Shown: positions 9,056 to 18,696, counted from the stretch's first letter. The stretch: DNA of 64,000 nt from an uncultured Flavobacteriaceae bacterium (GCA_947502495.1 CANNAC010000001.1:806906-870905); one strand, 5' to 3'. Translations and numbers: made by a program. The notes: generated by a model from the letters alone, not told the origin.

Positions 9056-9613
9056 ATGAGATACTCAAAATCTTCACCAACAGTAAATGCAGGTTCTATG
9101 GCAGACATTGCATTTTTATTATTAATCTTCTTTTTAGTTACGACTACTATTGCTTCCGACGAAGGCATAAACAGGAAATTACCCAGGGAATGTCCGCCAA
9201 ATATAGATTGCTCCACAGATTTAAATGAACGCAATGTATTGCGAATTGTATTAAATGGAAAAGATGAAATACTAATCCATAATGCATTGGTTACCCTTCC
9301 GGAAATAAAAAATATCACTAAAGATTTTATTGATAATAATGGCGAAACTACTTGCTTGTATTGTAACGGAAAGCAATTAATACATTCTTCAGATACACCT
9401 ACAGAAGCCGTTATTTCCCTTCAAAACGATAGAACCACTAGTTATGCGCTTTTTGTAAAAGTACAAGATGAAATTACGAAAGCATATTATGAATTACGAA
9501 GCACATACAGTAAAAATAAGTTTCATAAAACGGAAAACGAATTAACACCAAGAGAAATCAAAGAGATTCGGGAGGCCTATCCTTTTATAATTAGTGAAGC
9601 AGAAACAAAATAG
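9056..9613 (+). CDS. ExbD/TolR-family proton-channel subunit
   Basis: 185 residues. The N-terminal motif PTVNAGSMADIAFLLLIFFLV contains the single transmembrane helix and the conserved proton-carrying Asp (Asp17). The periplasmic part has two Cys (CLYC region, about 99-102) and a helical tail. ExbD works with an ExbB/TolQ pentamer to transmit proton-motive force to TonB or Tol, but no ExbB, TonB or second ExbD lies beside it here, which is unusual. It is flanked by its own terminators. Confidence 0.88.
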   Translation: MRYSKSSPTVNAGSMADIAFLLLIFFLVTTTIASDEGINRKLPRECPPNIDCSTDLNERNVLRIVLNGKDEILIHNALVTLPEIKNITKDFIDNNGETTCLYCNGKQLIHSSDTPTEAVISLQNDRTTSYALFVKVQDEITKAYYELRSTYSKNKFHKTENELTPREIKEIREAYPFIISEAETK

Positions 9614-9621
9614 TTGATAAA

Positions 9622-9660
9622 AAGAAACCTATCCAAATAATTTTCTGGATAGGTTTCCTT
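9622..9660. terminator. Terminator after exbD-like gene
   Basis: An 11-bp stem (9624-9634 with 9647-9657) with a 12-nt loop, A-rich before and T-rich after, 10 bp past the stop codon. Confidence 0.75.
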
Positions 9661-9674
9661 TTAAATATTAAATT

Positions 9675-9704
9675 AGATGCTGAAACAAGTTCAGCATGAC
9701 ACTA
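9675..9704. repeat. Dispersed TGCTGAA hairpin repeat
   Basis: ATGCTGAA pairs with TTCAGCAT around a short loop. It belongs to the same broad flavobacterial repeat type as 5541-5571 and sits between convergent genes, where it may act as a terminator for the S9 peptidase gene. Confidence 0.6.
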
Positions 9705-9728
9705 TCTATGATTTATTTTTAAATTATA

Positions 9729-11891
9729 TTATTCCGTGATTCCTTCTAAATCAAAGAAAAAACTATACATCAAAGCAGTACGTTTATAACGCTCAAACCT
9801 GCCAGAAGCACCTCCATGACCATTCTCCATGTTACAATCCATAAGCAATAGATTATCATCTGTTTTTAATGCTCGTAATTTGGCAATCCATTTTGCAGGT
9901 TCCCAATATTGTACTTGACTATCCCAATACCCTGTTGTTATTAAGATATTTGGATATGCTTTTGCTTCTACATTATCATATGGTGAATAGGATTTCATAT
10001 AATCGTAGTATTCTTTTATTTTCGGATTTCCCCATTCGTCAAATTCAAAAGTCGTTAACGGAATAGATTCATCTAACATCGTAGAAACAATATCTACAAA
10101 AGGAACTGCAGCTACTACGCCATTCCATAATTCTGGTTTCATATTCAAAATTGCTCCCATTAATAATCCTCCAGCACTTCCACCCATAGCATATAGATGA
10201 TCGCTATTGGTATATCCTTCGGCTATTAAAAACGCTCCACAATCTATAAAATCGGTAAACGTATTTTTCTTTTTTAATAGTTTCCCGTTTTCATACCAAT
10301 CCCTTCCCATTTCTTGTCCACCACGAATATGCGCAATCGCGTACACAAATCCACGATCTAACAAGCTTAAACGCGAAGAATTAAAATTAGCATCCATACT
10401 AGCGCCGTAAGAACCATATGCATAAAGCAATAACGGACTCTTTCCGTTTTTATCTAAGCCTTTTTTATAGACTATAGAAATTGGAATTTGCGTACCATCT
10501 TTAGCGGTAGCAAATTTACGCTCAGAAACATAATTATCGCTTGAAAAATTAGGATCTAGAACTTCTTGTTGTTTTAAAACTACCGAAGTTTTGGTATCCA
10601 TATCATATTCAAAATCGGTATCTGGAGTGGTTAACGAAGAATAATTATATCGTAATATATTGGTGTCAAAATCTAAATTAGAAGTTGTATACGCTAAATA
10701 AGCAGGGTCGTTAAAAGGAATGTAATGCTCCTCTCCTTTCCATTTTTTAACGCGAATATTAATTAATCCAGCTTTACGCTCTTCTACAACTAAGTAATTT
10801 TTAAAAAGTTCATAACCCTGAAGATAAACATCACTTCTATGCGGAATAACATCTACCCAATTTTCTTTTGTAGTCTTTTTTAATGGCGTTTTTACCAATC
10901 TGAAATTTTTAGCATCTAAATTGGTTCGAATATAAAAATGGTCATCAAAATGATCTACTTGATATTCTAAATCTTTTTCACGAGGCTGAATTATTTTCCA
11001 ATCTCCATTTGGTGTATTTGCATCTAGGTATTGTATTTCAGTTGAAAGCGTTTGCATACTCCCAATAAATAAAAAAGCTTTAGATTTTGATTTCCATACA
11101 AAACATCTGTAGGTGTCATCTTTTTCTTCAAAAACCAATTCATCTTGCGCTTGGTCTGTACCTAAAACATGCTTATAAATTTTATTCGAGCGTAATGTTT
11201 CTGGGTCTTTTGTGGAATAAAATATGGTTTTATTATCATTAGCCCAAGTTGCGCCACCACTAGTATTACTTAGTTTATCTGCTAAGAGTTTTCCTGTTTT
11301 TAAATCTTTAAAATAGATGGTGTATTGACGTCTTGAAATAGTATCAATAGCAAAAGCTATTCGTTCATTATTTGGACTCACAGCTTGCGGGCCAATACCA
11401 TAATAAGCGAAACCTTTTGCCATTTCTGGTCCGTGAAGCATAATTTCTTCTTTCGCATTTTCTTCATTTCTCTTCCTGCAATACAATGCATAATCTCCAC
11501 CTTCTTCATATCGTGAATAATAGGAATACCCATTATCTGTTACTGGAACAGAAGCATCATCTTTCTTAATTCTGCTCACCATTTCATCATACAGTTTTTC
11601 TTGAAACGCTTCTGTATGCTCCATTTTTTCAACTGTATATTCGTTTTCTTGATGCAAATAATCTAAAACATCTTGCGTTTGTGCATCTGGTGTTTCTGCA
11701 TTTTTTTGTGCATCACTTAAGCGCATCCAAAAATAGTTATCTGTTCTAGAGTCACCGTGCGTGATTATTTCTTTCGGAATTATTTTAGCTACAGGAGCAT
11801 CTGTAGTTTTCTGCCCCATAAGTTCCTCCTTGTTTTTGCAGCCAACAAAAAAGAACAAAAAAGAAAATAGATAATAGATAGATGTTTTCAT
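9729..11891 (-). CDS. S9 family serine peptidase, oligopeptidase B-like lipoprotein
   Basis: 720 residues. The signal ends at a lipobox-like FFVGC (Cys18), so it is a lipoprotein. The central part is the propeller of prolyl-oligopeptidase relatives. The C-terminal alpha/beta-hydrolase has the nucleophile Ser572 in GGSAGG, upstream RGGQEMGRDWYENGK, and the late catalytic His in MENGHGG. Length and motifs fit the PtrB branch (cleavage after basic residues) better than dipeptidyl peptidase IV. Membrane anchoring suggests peptide processing at the cell envelope. Confidence 0.9.
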   Translation of the reverse strand: MKTSIYYLFSFLFFFVGCKNKEELMGQKTTDAPVAKIIPKEIITHGDSRTDNYFWMRLSDAQKNAETPDAQTQDVLDYLHQENEYTVEKMEHTEAFQEKLYDEMVSRIKKDDASVPVTDNGYSYYSRYEEGGDYALYCRKRNEENAKEEIMLHGPEMAKGFAYYGIGPQAVSPNNERIAFAIDTISRRQYTIYFKDLKTGKLLADKLSNTSGGATWANDNKTIFYSTKDPETLRSNKIYKHVLGTDQAQDELVFEEKDDTYRCFVWKSKSKAFLFIGSMQTLSTEIQYLDANTPNGDWKIIQPREKDLEYQVDHFDDHFYIRTNLDAKNFRLVKTPLKKTTKENWVDVIPHRSDVYLQGYELFKNYLVVEERKAGLINIRVKKWKGEEHYIPFNDPAYLAYTTSNLDFDTNILRYNYSSLTTPDTDFEYDMDTKTSVVLKQQEVLDPNFSSDNYVSERKFATAKDGTQIPISIVYKKGLDKNGKSPLLLYAYGSYGASMDANFNSSRLSLLDRGFVYAIAHIRGGQEMGRDWYENGKLLKKKNTFTDFIDCGAFLIAEGYTNSDHLYAMGGSAGGLLMGAILNMKPELWNGVVAAVPFVDIVSTMLDESIPLTTFEFDEWGNPKIKEYYDYMKSYSPYDNVEAKAYPNILITTGYWDSQVQYWEPAKWIAKLRALKTDDNLLLMDCNMENGHGGASGRFERYKRTALMYSFFFDLEGITE

Positions 11892-12090
11892 ATTATGTAA
11901 GATTGATTAATATTTCAAATAAATTTAGTGAATTAATTGTATAAAAATGTATTTCGCTAAAATTCAGGGGTTAATACGTGTCTCTAGCAGCTTTCATTAC
12001 ATAACTTCTTTAATTTTATTAATAAAACCATGTTCTTTAAATCTTTCTAGTTCAGATGGACATAAAAACGTTTCTCTAAATTTAGGAATA

Positions 12091-12136
12091 AAAAAAAGGC
12101 ATCTACTACTCATCACAAGTAAAGGATACCTTTTTT
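12091..12136 (-). terminator. Terminator of the E1 dehydrogenase gene
   Basis: AAAAAAAGG-x-ATC pairs with GAT-x-CCTTTTTT (one mismatch) around a long loop. Read on the minus strand it ends in a U-run about 50 bp after the stop of the dehydrogenase gene. Confidence 0.5.
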
Positions 12137-12184
12137 ATTTTTGTTTCGCTTTCTTTTTTTTAATCGATATTACATTGGTAATAT

Positions 12185-14164
12185 TTAATACGCCAATAAT
12201 TGCAATAATTCCCCTTCAAATTTATCTCTAGATAAATACTGATCTTCTAGTTGACTAATAAACGGAATTGGTGTTTCCATACTAGCAACTCGTTTTACAG
12301 GAGCATCTAACTGTTCGAAACAGTTTTCCATGATTAATGCCGAAATATCACTTGCGATTCCTCCAAAAAGAGAATCTTCTTGTAAGATAATTGCTTTACC
12401 TGTTTTCTTTACGGAAGCATAAATAGCTTCGGTATCTAAAGGTTGTAGCGAACGTAAATCGATAACATCTGCTTGTATCTTACTATGTTTATCTAAAGTG
12501 TTTAAAACCCAATGTACAGCTGCTCCGTAGGCGATTATAGTTACCTCATTTCCTTCTCTTAAAACGGAAGCTTTACCAAGTGGTAATGTGAAATAATCTG
12601 TTGGTACTTCTTGACGAATACTTCTATATAAAGCCTTGTGTTCAAAGAACAACACCGGATTTGGATCATTAATAGCAGCTGCTAAAAGTCCTTTTGCATC
12701 ATAAGGAAACGCTGGATAAATTACTTTTAAACCTGGTGTTTTAGTAAACCAAGCTTCATTTGTTTGGCTATGAAAAGGTCCTGCAGCAACTCCTGCTCCG
12801 CAAGGCATTCGTACCACAACATCTGCATTTTGATTCCATCTATAATGTGATTTTGCTAAATAATTTACCACAGGATTAAATCCCGAAGTAACAAAATCTG
12901 CAAACTGCATTTCTACAACACTTTTAATTCCTGCGATAGAAAGTCCCATTGCAGCTTCTACAATTGCCGATTCACAAATTGGCGTGTTACGAACTCTATC
13001 TTTACCAAAAGCTTCTACAAAACCATCTGTAATTTTAAAAGCACCACCATATTCTGCTATGTCTTGTCCCATGATTACTAAATCCTCATGACGTTCCATG
13101 CTTTGTTTTAAACCTTCGGAAATAGCATCAATTAAACGCAATTCTTCTGTTTTATCATTCGGACTAAAATTCTGATATACATCCTTTTGATACACATCAT
13201 TTAACTCTTCACTTTCAGAAGGAATAATAGCTTCTTCAGCTCCTGCTCGATCTAAAGCTTCATCTATTTCTTGTTTGATTTCCGCTTTGAATGCTTCATC
13301 TATTGCTTCCGAAAGGATATCCTGCTCTATTAAAAAACTTCTATAATTTTCTAGAGGATCTTTCTTTGCCCAAGTATCTAATAAATCTTGAGGTACGTAT
13401 TTTGTTCCGCTAGCTTCCTCATGACCGCGCATTCTAAACGTCTTAAATTCTAGTAAAACAGGACGAGGATTTTTACGCATGTCTTCCGCTAAAGCGCTCA
13501 CTTTAGTATATACTTCTAAAATATTGTTTCCATCCATGATATGGCTTTCCATACCATAACCTAAAGCGCGATCTGCTAAATCTTTACAATTATATTGCTC
13601 GCTAGTTGGTGTGGATAATCCGTAACCGTTATTCTCTATGCAAAATAAAACAGGTAATTGCCAAACCGAAGCTACATTTAAAGCCTCATGAAAATCACCT
13701 TCACTAGTTCCTCCTTCTCCAGTAAAAACAGCGGTAACTTGATTTTTGTTTTGCAATTTACTTGCTAAAGCAATACCATCTGCAACCCCTAATTGCGGAC
13801 CAAGATGTGAGATCATACCCACAATATTATATTCTTGTGTCCCAAAGTGAAAACTTCGGTCTCTACCTTTTGTAAATCCGCTAGCCTTACCTTGCCATTG
13901 TGCAAAAAGTCTGTATAACGGGATTTCTCGAGAGGTAAAAACAGCAAGATTTCTATGCATTGGCAAAATATACTCTTCTGCTAACATGGCTTTTGTAACC
14001 CCTACAGAAATAGCTTCTTGACCAATACCAGAAAACCATTTAGAGATTTTTCCTTGTCTTAGTAGAATGAGCATTTTTTCTTCTATAAGCCTAGGCTTAA
14101 GCATGCTCTTATATAAATCGATTAAGGTTTCCTTTTTTAAACCTTCTTTATTGTAGCTAATCAT
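12185..14164 (-). CDS. 2-oxoacid dehydrogenase E1, alpha and beta subunits fused
   Basis: Thiamine-diphosphate-dependent E1 of the branched-chain 2-oxoacid (or pyruvate) dehydrogenase type, which decarboxylates a 2-oxoacid and passes the acyl group to lipoyl-E2. The alpha half (to about 330) has the ThDP motif GEGGTSEGDFHEA...NN (from about 149). The beta half begins near 340 with LVIMGQDIAEYGGAFKIT. Fusion in one chain of ~660 residues is typical of Bacteroidota. The reading frame also extends to a TTG at 14185; ATG at 14164 is preferred. No E2 or E3 gene is nearby. A -7 box lies at 14205-14212. Confidence 0.9.
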   Translation of the reverse strand: MISYNKEGLKKETLIDLYKSMLKPRLIEEKMLILLRQGKISKWFSGIGQEAISVGVTKAMLAEEYILPMHRNLAVFTSREIPLYRLFAQWQGKASGFTKGRDRSFHFGTQEYNIVGMISHLGPQLGVADGIALASKLQNKNQVTAVFTGEGGTSEGDFHEALNVASVWQLPVLFCIENNGYGLSTPTSEQYNCKDLADRALGYGMESHIMDGNNILEVYTKVSALAEDMRKNPRPVLLEFKTFRMRGHEEASGTKYVPQDLLDTWAKKDPLENYRSFLIEQDILSEAIDEAFKAEIKQEIDEALDRAGAEEAIIPSESEELNDVYQKDVYQNFSPNDKTEELRLIDAISEGLKQSMERHEDLVIMGQDIAEYGGAFKITDGFVEAFGKDRVRNTPICESAIVEAAMGLSIAGIKSVVEMQFADFVTSGFNPVVNYLAKSHYRWNQNADVVVRMPCGAGVAAGPFHSQTNEAWFTKTPGLKVIYPAFPYDAKGLLAAAINDPNPVLFFEHKALYRSIRQEVPTDYFTLPLGKASVLREGNEVTIIAYGAAVHWVLNTLDKHSKIQADVIDLRSLQPLDTEAIYASVKKTGKAIILQEDSLFGGIASDISALIMENCFEQLDAPVKRVASMETPIPFISQLEDQYLSRDKFEGELLQLLAY

Positions 14165-14204
14165 AGCTTTAGAAAACGTTTCCAATACCTTTATTTTTAT
14201 ATAT

Positions 14205-14212
14205 CAAATGTA
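14205..14212 (-). promoter_or_regulatory. -7 box for the E1 dehydrogenase gene
   Basis: The minus strand reads TACATTTG, matching TAnnTTTG, 41 bp before the chosen ATG. No clear -33 TTG was found. Confidence 0.4.
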
Positions 14213-14266
14213 AGTAATTTTTAATGTTATGCCACTTTTTAGTTTAATTTTACTCAAGATTTTCGT

Positions 14267-14274
14267 TACATTTG
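14267..14274 (+). promoter_or_regulatory. -7 box for the Fe/2OG oxygenase gene
   Basis: TACATTTG matches the Bacteroidota -7 consensus and lies 25 bp before the ATG at 14300. The -33 element is not clear. Confidence 0.4.
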
Positions 14275-14299
14275 TAATTCGACTTATAAAAAAACGATT

Positions 14300-15250
14300 A
14301 TGGATAGAATACCTAGTGTGAACCTGAAGGACTTTGTTTCTGGTGATGCAGCAAAAAAGCAAAAATTCGTAGAAGAAATTGGTAAGGCTTATGAAGATAT
14401 AGGTTTTGTTGCGCTTAAAGGGCATTTTTTAGACGATACTTTAGTAGATAATTTATACGGAGAAGTAAAAAACTTCTTTGATCTTCCTGTAGAAACCAAA
14501 CGCGGTTATGAAGTACCAGGAATTGGTGGACAACGTGGCTATATTTCTTTTGGAAAAGAAAGTGCTAAAGGTAAAAAAGAAGGCGATTTAAAGGAGTTTT
14601 GGCATTTTGGTCAGTTTGTAGAAAATGATCCAAAATTAGAAGCAGAATATCCAGCAAACGTTTCCGTAAAAGAATTACCAGGATTTAATGAAACGGGTAA
14701 AGAAACCTATAGAATGCTAGAAAAAACGGCAAAGTATGTATTACGTGCTTTAGCTTTATATTTAAATTTAGAAGAAACCTATTTTGACCAATACATACAT
14801 AATGGTAATTCTATTTTAAGACCTATACACTATCCTCCTATTATTAATGAACCTAAAAATGCAGTTCGTGCTGCAGCGCATGGTGATATTAATTTGATTA
14901 CCCTTTTAATGGGCGCACAAGGAAGAGGTTTACAAGTACAAAAGCATGATGGAGAATGGATTGATGCTATTGCAGAACCAGATGAATTAATGATCAATGT
15001 TGGAGACATGCTTTCTCGTCACACCAACAATAAACTAAAATCTACAATACACAGAGTAATAAATCCGCCAAGAGAACTTTGGGGAACTTCTCGTTATTCG
15101 ATGCCTTTTTTCATGCACCCAATAAGTGATATGAAATTAGATGTATTAGAAAGCTGTATTGATGAAAATAACCCAAAGCAATATGAAGATATTACTGCAG
15201 GTGAATTTTTACATGAACGTCTTGTAGATTTAGGATTAATCAAAAAATAA
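14300..15250 (+). CDS. Isopenicillin N synthase-like Fe(II)/2-oxoglutarate oxygenase
   Basis: 316 residues of the IPNS-type non-haem iron oxygenase family. The N-terminal DIOX_N block (IPSVNLKDF...) is followed by the jelly-roll core with the facial triad His194-x-Asp196 and His251 and the 2-oxoglutarate-binding R265-x-S267 (RYSMPFF). The substrate cannot be predicted, since this family acts on many small molecules. Antibiotic synthesis is unlikely because no biosynthetic cluster is present. The next gene starts 73 bp later. Confidence 0.88.
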   Translation: MDRIPSVNLKDFVSGDAAKKQKFVEEIGKAYEDIGFVALKGHFLDDTLVDNLYGEVKNFFDLPVETKRGYEVPGIGGQRGYISFGKESAKGKKEGDLKEFWHFGQFVENDPKLEAEYPANVSVKELPGFNETGKETYRMLEKTAKYVLRALALYLNLEETYFDQYIHNGNSILRPIHYPPIINEPKNAVRAAAHGDINLITLLMGAQGRGLQVQKHDGEWIDAIAEPDELMINVGDMLSRHTNNKLKSTIHRVINPPRELWGTSRYSMPFFMHPISDMKLDVLESCIDENNPKQYEDITAGEFLHERLVDLGLIKK

Positions 15251-15323
15251 ATAAGTAGTCGCAGTTTTTTAGTTTACAGTTGAAGGACTGGACACTAAAT
15301 ACGGAATACGGAACACTCAAAAA

Positions 15324-15653
15324 ATGGATTTACAAGACCAACTTAAAAACCTGTTTCCTGATCATGTAGATGAAACTCCTAAAGAAGGCGATTCTAATAC
15401 AAATGATATCTGGCTTCAAGACGACCCGATTCTTTGTAAATACGAAAAGCGTAAAGGAAAACCCATTACTATTTTAGAGGGATATACTGGAGCTACCGAA
15501 GATTTTAAAGCCTTAGCAAAAGAGCTTAAAACCAAACTTAGTGTTGGTGGAAGCTTTAAAGATGACAAAATTATCATTCAAGGAGATTATAGAGATAAAA
15601 TCATGGCAATGCTTAAAGACAAAGGTTTTAATGTAAAACGAGTTGGTGGATAA
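15324..15653 (+). CDS. SUI1/eIF1-like translation initiation factor (YciH family)
   Basis: 109 residues. The ~80-residue C-terminal SUI1 fold is recognisable: KRKGKPITILEGYTG, then the ALAKELKTKLSVGGSFKDDKIIIQGDYRDK core. The ~30-residue acidic N terminus is variable in the family. It is expected to affect start-codon selection on the 30S subunit. It is the first gene of an overlapping run with DUF1835 and phosphorylase genes: its TAA is followed directly by the next ATG. Confidence 0.88.
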   Translation: MDLQDQLKNLFPDHVDETPKEGDSNTNDIWLQDDPILCKYEKRKGKPITILEGYTGATEDFKALAKELKTKLSVGGSFKDDKIIIQGDYRDKIMAMLKDKGFNVKRVGG

Positions 15654-16595
15654 ATGATAGAAAATATCTTACATATTACAAATGGTGGTAATCTAACTAG
15701 CTATTTAAAAGACTTAAGTTACCCAGGAGATTTTTTAACTTGGCATGAAATGTTATGTGAAGGTCCTGCAAATCGCCTTATTAATTCGGATGCATTTATA
15801 AAAGTTAGAAAAGATTTTTTAAAAGAATCTTACGCTATTGAAGTAGATGAATATCAATATAAAAAGGAACTACACAAGTTAGACGATACCAATAAATATA
15901 CCGAAATTGTATTGTGGTTTGAATACGATTTATTTTGTCACATCAATATGTTGGCTGTGCTTAGTCTTTTAAACGAAAGGAAAATAAAAACACCAATAAC
16001 TTTAGTTTGCAGTGGTAGAATTGCAAATGAAGATACCCTAAAAGGGCTAGGTGAACTTACACCAGAACAATTAGACGAGCATTACAAAAACAGAATTAAG
16101 TTAAAGGAATCGGATAAAGATATTGCAGTTAGTATTTGGCAAATCTATTGCGGTACCGACCATAACTTATTAAAAAAATACATCACTAAAAAGTCCTCTT
16201 TTGAATATTTAGGGATTTGCTTAAAAGCGCATTTAGAGCGTTTTCCAGATTCTAAAAACGGATTGAGTACTTTAGAACAAAATATTTTAAGCCTTATAGA
16301 TAAGTACGATATTAAATCGAAGCATCATTTATTAGGTTACGCTTTAAATTACCAAGGCTATTATGGTTTTGGCGATATCCAATTAATGCGAATCATAGAA
16401 AACCTTGCGCTTTTTTATATAGAAGAAAAGGATACTATAAAGTTAAATAGAAAAGGACACGAAGTACTGCTTAATCATCATAATTTTGCTTCCGAAGTAA
16501 ATGACAATATGATTTATGGTAATGTCAACCGTTTAGATTTTCAGTTTAACAAAAAAGAAAACAAACTTATAAAAACAATACTGCATGGCGATTAA
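15654..16595 (+). CDS. DUF1835 domain-containing protein
   Basis: 313 residues opening with LHITNGGNLTSYLKD and FLTWHEMLCEGP, the N-terminal blocks of the DUF1835 family. This is followed by EIVLWFEYDLFCHINML and an all-helical C-terminal part. Function is unknown. It starts immediately after the SUI1 stop and overlaps the phosphorylase start by 11 bp, so the three are co-translated. No catalytic motif is evident. Confidence 0.8.
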   Translation: MIENILHITNGGNLTSYLKDLSYPGDFLTWHEMLCEGPANRLINSDAFIKVRKDFLKESYAIEVDEYQYKKELHKLDDTNKYTEIVLWFEYDLFCHINMLAVLSLLNERKIKTPITLVCSGRIANEDTLKGLGELTPEQLDEHYKNRIKLKESDKDIAVSIWQIYCGTDHNLLKKYITKKSSFEYLGICLKAHLERFPDSKNGLSTLEQNILSLIDKYDIKSKHHLLGYALNYQGYYGFGDIQLMRIIENLALFYIEEKDTIKLNRKGHEVLLNHHNFASEVNDNMIYGNVNRLDFQFNKKENKLIKTILHGD

Positions 16596-17454
16596 AGAAT
16601 CTGAACTAATTTTAAATCCCGATGGAAGCGTTTATCATTTAAACCTGAAACCAGAACATGTTGCAAACGATATCATTTTTGTTGGTGATCAGGATCGTGT
16701 GGAAAAAATAACAAAGCATTTTGATAGTGTAGAATTTACCATTCAAAAAAGAGAGTTTAAAACACAAACAGGAATATATAAAGGAAAAAGGCTAACGGTA
16801 ATCTCTACAGGAATTGGTCCAGATAACATAGATATTGTACTTAATGAATTAGATGCATTAGTAAATATCGACTTGCAAACAAGAAAACCAAAAGAAAATC
16901 TTACGAGTTTAAATATCGTTCGTATTGGGACTTCTGGTTCGCTACAAAAAGATATCCCAGTAGATTCCTTTGTGATGAGTACACATGGTTTGGACTTAAA
17001 TGGTATGTTGCATTTCTATCAAATACATGCGATTTCTAATCCGGAAATTGAAGATGCATTTATAGCCTTTACTAATTGGAGTAAAAACAAAGCAAGACCA
17101 ATAGTAATTAATAATAGTAAAAAGTTAGAAGCTTTATTAGATAGCGATAAAATACATAAAGGGATGACTGCTACAGCGGGAGGATTTTATGGACCACAAG
17201 GTCGCGTTTTACGCTTGCCACTAGAAGATACTACCCTGAACTCTAAAATGGATAGTTTTAACTTTAAAGACTTTAGAGTTACCAATCTAGAAATGGAAAC
17301 CTCTGTTATATATGGCTTGTCTAAACTTTTAGGACATCACGCAGTATCCATGAATGCCATTATTGCTAATCGTGCAACTGGCGAATTTAGTGCCGATCCA
17401 AAAGCTGTTGTTAACCAGCTAATACAATATACTTTAGATAAAATAGTAGAATAA
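16585..17454 (+). CDS. Uridine phosphorylase-like nucleoside phosphorylase
   Basis: 289 residues of the PNP/UDP phosphorylase family, which splits a nucleoside with phosphate to give base and ribose-1-phosphate. Visible blocks: FVGDQDRVEKI near 31-41 (phosphate loop), STGIGPDN, the central RIGTSGSLQ (~112-120), and NLEMETSVIYGLS with the ribose-binding EMET motif. The last two match uridine phosphorylase rather than PNP. It overlaps the preceding DUF1835 gene by 11 bp. Confidence 0.85.
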   Translation: MAIKESELILNPDGSVYHLNLKPEHVANDIIFVGDQDRVEKITKHFDSVEFTIQKREFKTQTGIYKGKRLTVISTGIGPDNIDIVLNELDALVNIDLQTRKPKENLTSLNIVRIGTSGSLQKDIPVDSFVMSTHGLDLNGMLHFYQIHAISNPEIEDAFIAFTNWSKNKARPIVINNSKKLEALLDSDKIHKGMTATAGGFYGPQGRVLRLPLEDTTLNSKMDSFNFKDFRVTNLEMETSVIYGLSKLLGHHAVSMNAIIANRATGEFSADPKAVVNQLIQYTLDKIVE

Positions 17455-17511
17455 AAATTAATGCATTATCGGTTGCGTGTATAGACAACCAAATCGAACT
17501 GCGGAAGAAAT

Positions 17512-18366
17512 ATGAAGACAGTAAACATTGGTGGCGTACCTGAACATTTTAATTTAGCTTGGTATCTTACACTTAAAAATGGCGAATATAAAGACGAAGG
17601 GATTAATCTTCGTTGGAAAGATTATTTTGGTGGTACCGGACAAATGTGTAAAGCCCTTCGAGATGGCGAAATCGATTTGGCAGTAATACTTACCGAAGGA
17701 ATTATAAAAGATATCATTGACGGCAACCCTAGTACTATTGTACAAACCTTTGTAGAAACCCCATTAATATGGGGAATTCACGTTGCAGAGCATTCCAATT
17801 ATAAAACCGTAGAAGACTTAAAAGGAACCAAAGCAGCCATTAGTAGATATGGCTCTGGATCGCATTTAATGGCGTACATCAACGCACAAAAGAATAACTG
17901 GGAATTAGATAAAGATCTCGATTTTGAGGTGATTAAAAACTTAGATGGCGCTGTAGAAGGTTTAACCAACGAGAAAGCAGACTATTTTATGTGGGAAAAA
18001 TTTACCACGAAACCTTTAGTCGATGATGGTACGTTTAGACGTATTGCTAATTGTCCTTCGCCTTGGCCTTGTTTTGTTATTGCGGTAAGAAATGAGTTTT
18101 TAGAAAATAATAAAGACGACGTAAAAACCATTTTAGATATCATTAATAACACAACTAGTGAATTTAAAGATATTCCTTCTATCGATAAGACAATCGCGAA
18201 TCGTTACGATCAAAAATTAGAAGATGTACAAGAATGGTTAAGTTTAACCGAATGGTCGCAAGAAGTGATCGATGAAAAAACAATAGACAACGTACAAGAA
18301 AAATTATTTGATTTAGATATCATTCCTGAAAAATGGAAATACAAACAATTAGTTACAAAACTATAA
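17512..18366 (+). CDS. Substrate-binding-protein-like (NMT1/THI5 type), without signal peptide
   Basis: 284 residues with the two-lobed periplasmic-binding fold of the ABC nitrate/sulfonate/thiamine-precursor group: MKTVNIGGVPEHFNLAWYLT, GEIDLAVILTEG, VEDLKGTKAAISRYGSGS. No signal peptide or lipobox is seen and there are no permease or ATPase genes nearby. It is therefore probably a cytosolic derivative acting as sensor or enzyme rather than transporter component. Ligand unknown. Confidence 0.75.
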   Translation: MKTVNIGGVPEHFNLAWYLTLKNGEYKDEGINLRWKDYFGGTGQMCKALRDGEIDLAVILTEGIIKDIIDGNPSTIVQTFVETPLIWGIHVAEHSNYKTVEDLKGTKAAISRYGSGSHLMAYINAQKNNWELDKDLDFEVIKNLDGAVEGLTNEKADYFMWEKFTTKPLVDDGTFRRIANCPSPWPCFVIAVRNEFLENNKDDVKTILDIINNTTSEFKDIPSIDKTIANRYDQKLEDVQEWLSLTEWSQEVIDEKTIDNVQEKLFDLDIIPEKWKYKQLVTKL

Positions 18367-18448
18367 ACCACAAAACTTTAGAATAAAGTAACATTTCAAC
18401 CTTAAAATGTTGCAGTTTAACTACTTAATTATTTAACATTGTTAATTT

Positions 18449-18482
18449 TTGTTAACTTTAATTAACTAAAATCGTATATTTG
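18449..18482 (+). promoter_or_regulatory. Promoter for the small membrane protein at 18517
   Basis: TTG (18449-18451) and a perfect -7 box TATATTTG (18475-18482), 23-nt spacer (slightly long), 34 bp before the ATG. Confidence 0.5.
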
Positions 18483-18516
18483 CCAACCAAACCTACAAAT
18501 ATTAAATTAGTTTCTT

Positions 18517-18696
18517 ATGCTATCAACAATTACATTTCTTATCATTTCTTTGGTTTTAATCAACTTTGTGCTACTCGCATTTAGCTGTAATAAAACGAAA
18601 AAACATTTAAAAGCTATAGATAAAAACAAAGGCGTAGTTAACGTTAGACCTACCAAAACAGAGGTTTCAAGCCAACTTGCTCCAACTGGAAGTTAG
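18517..18696 (+). CDS. Small single-pass membrane protein
   Basis: A 59-residue ORF with a hydrophobic N-terminal helix (about 3-22, ending AFSC) and a basic cytosolic tail. It starts downstream of a good promoter and overlaps the 3' end of the convergent uracil-DNA glycosylase gene by 47 bp. Hypothetical; no family recognised. Confidence 0.55.
   Translation: MLSTITFLIISLVLINFVLLAFSCNKTKKHLKAIDKNKGVVNVRPTKTEVSSQLAPTGS

Noticed and set aside
11947-12231. 94-residue plus-strand ORF between the S9 peptidase and dehydrogenase genes
   Set aside because: It covers a terminator hairpin and runs into the antisense of the dehydrogenase gene; low-complexity hydrophobic sequence.
15324-17454. SUI1-DUF1835-phosphorylase run as a defence system
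   Set aside because: All three look like housekeeping-type genes with tight overlaps; nothing points to defence.
18389-18411. AACATTT...AAATGTT hairpin as a terminator of the 17.5-kb gene
   Set aside because: Only 7 bp, AT-rich, and without a T-run.
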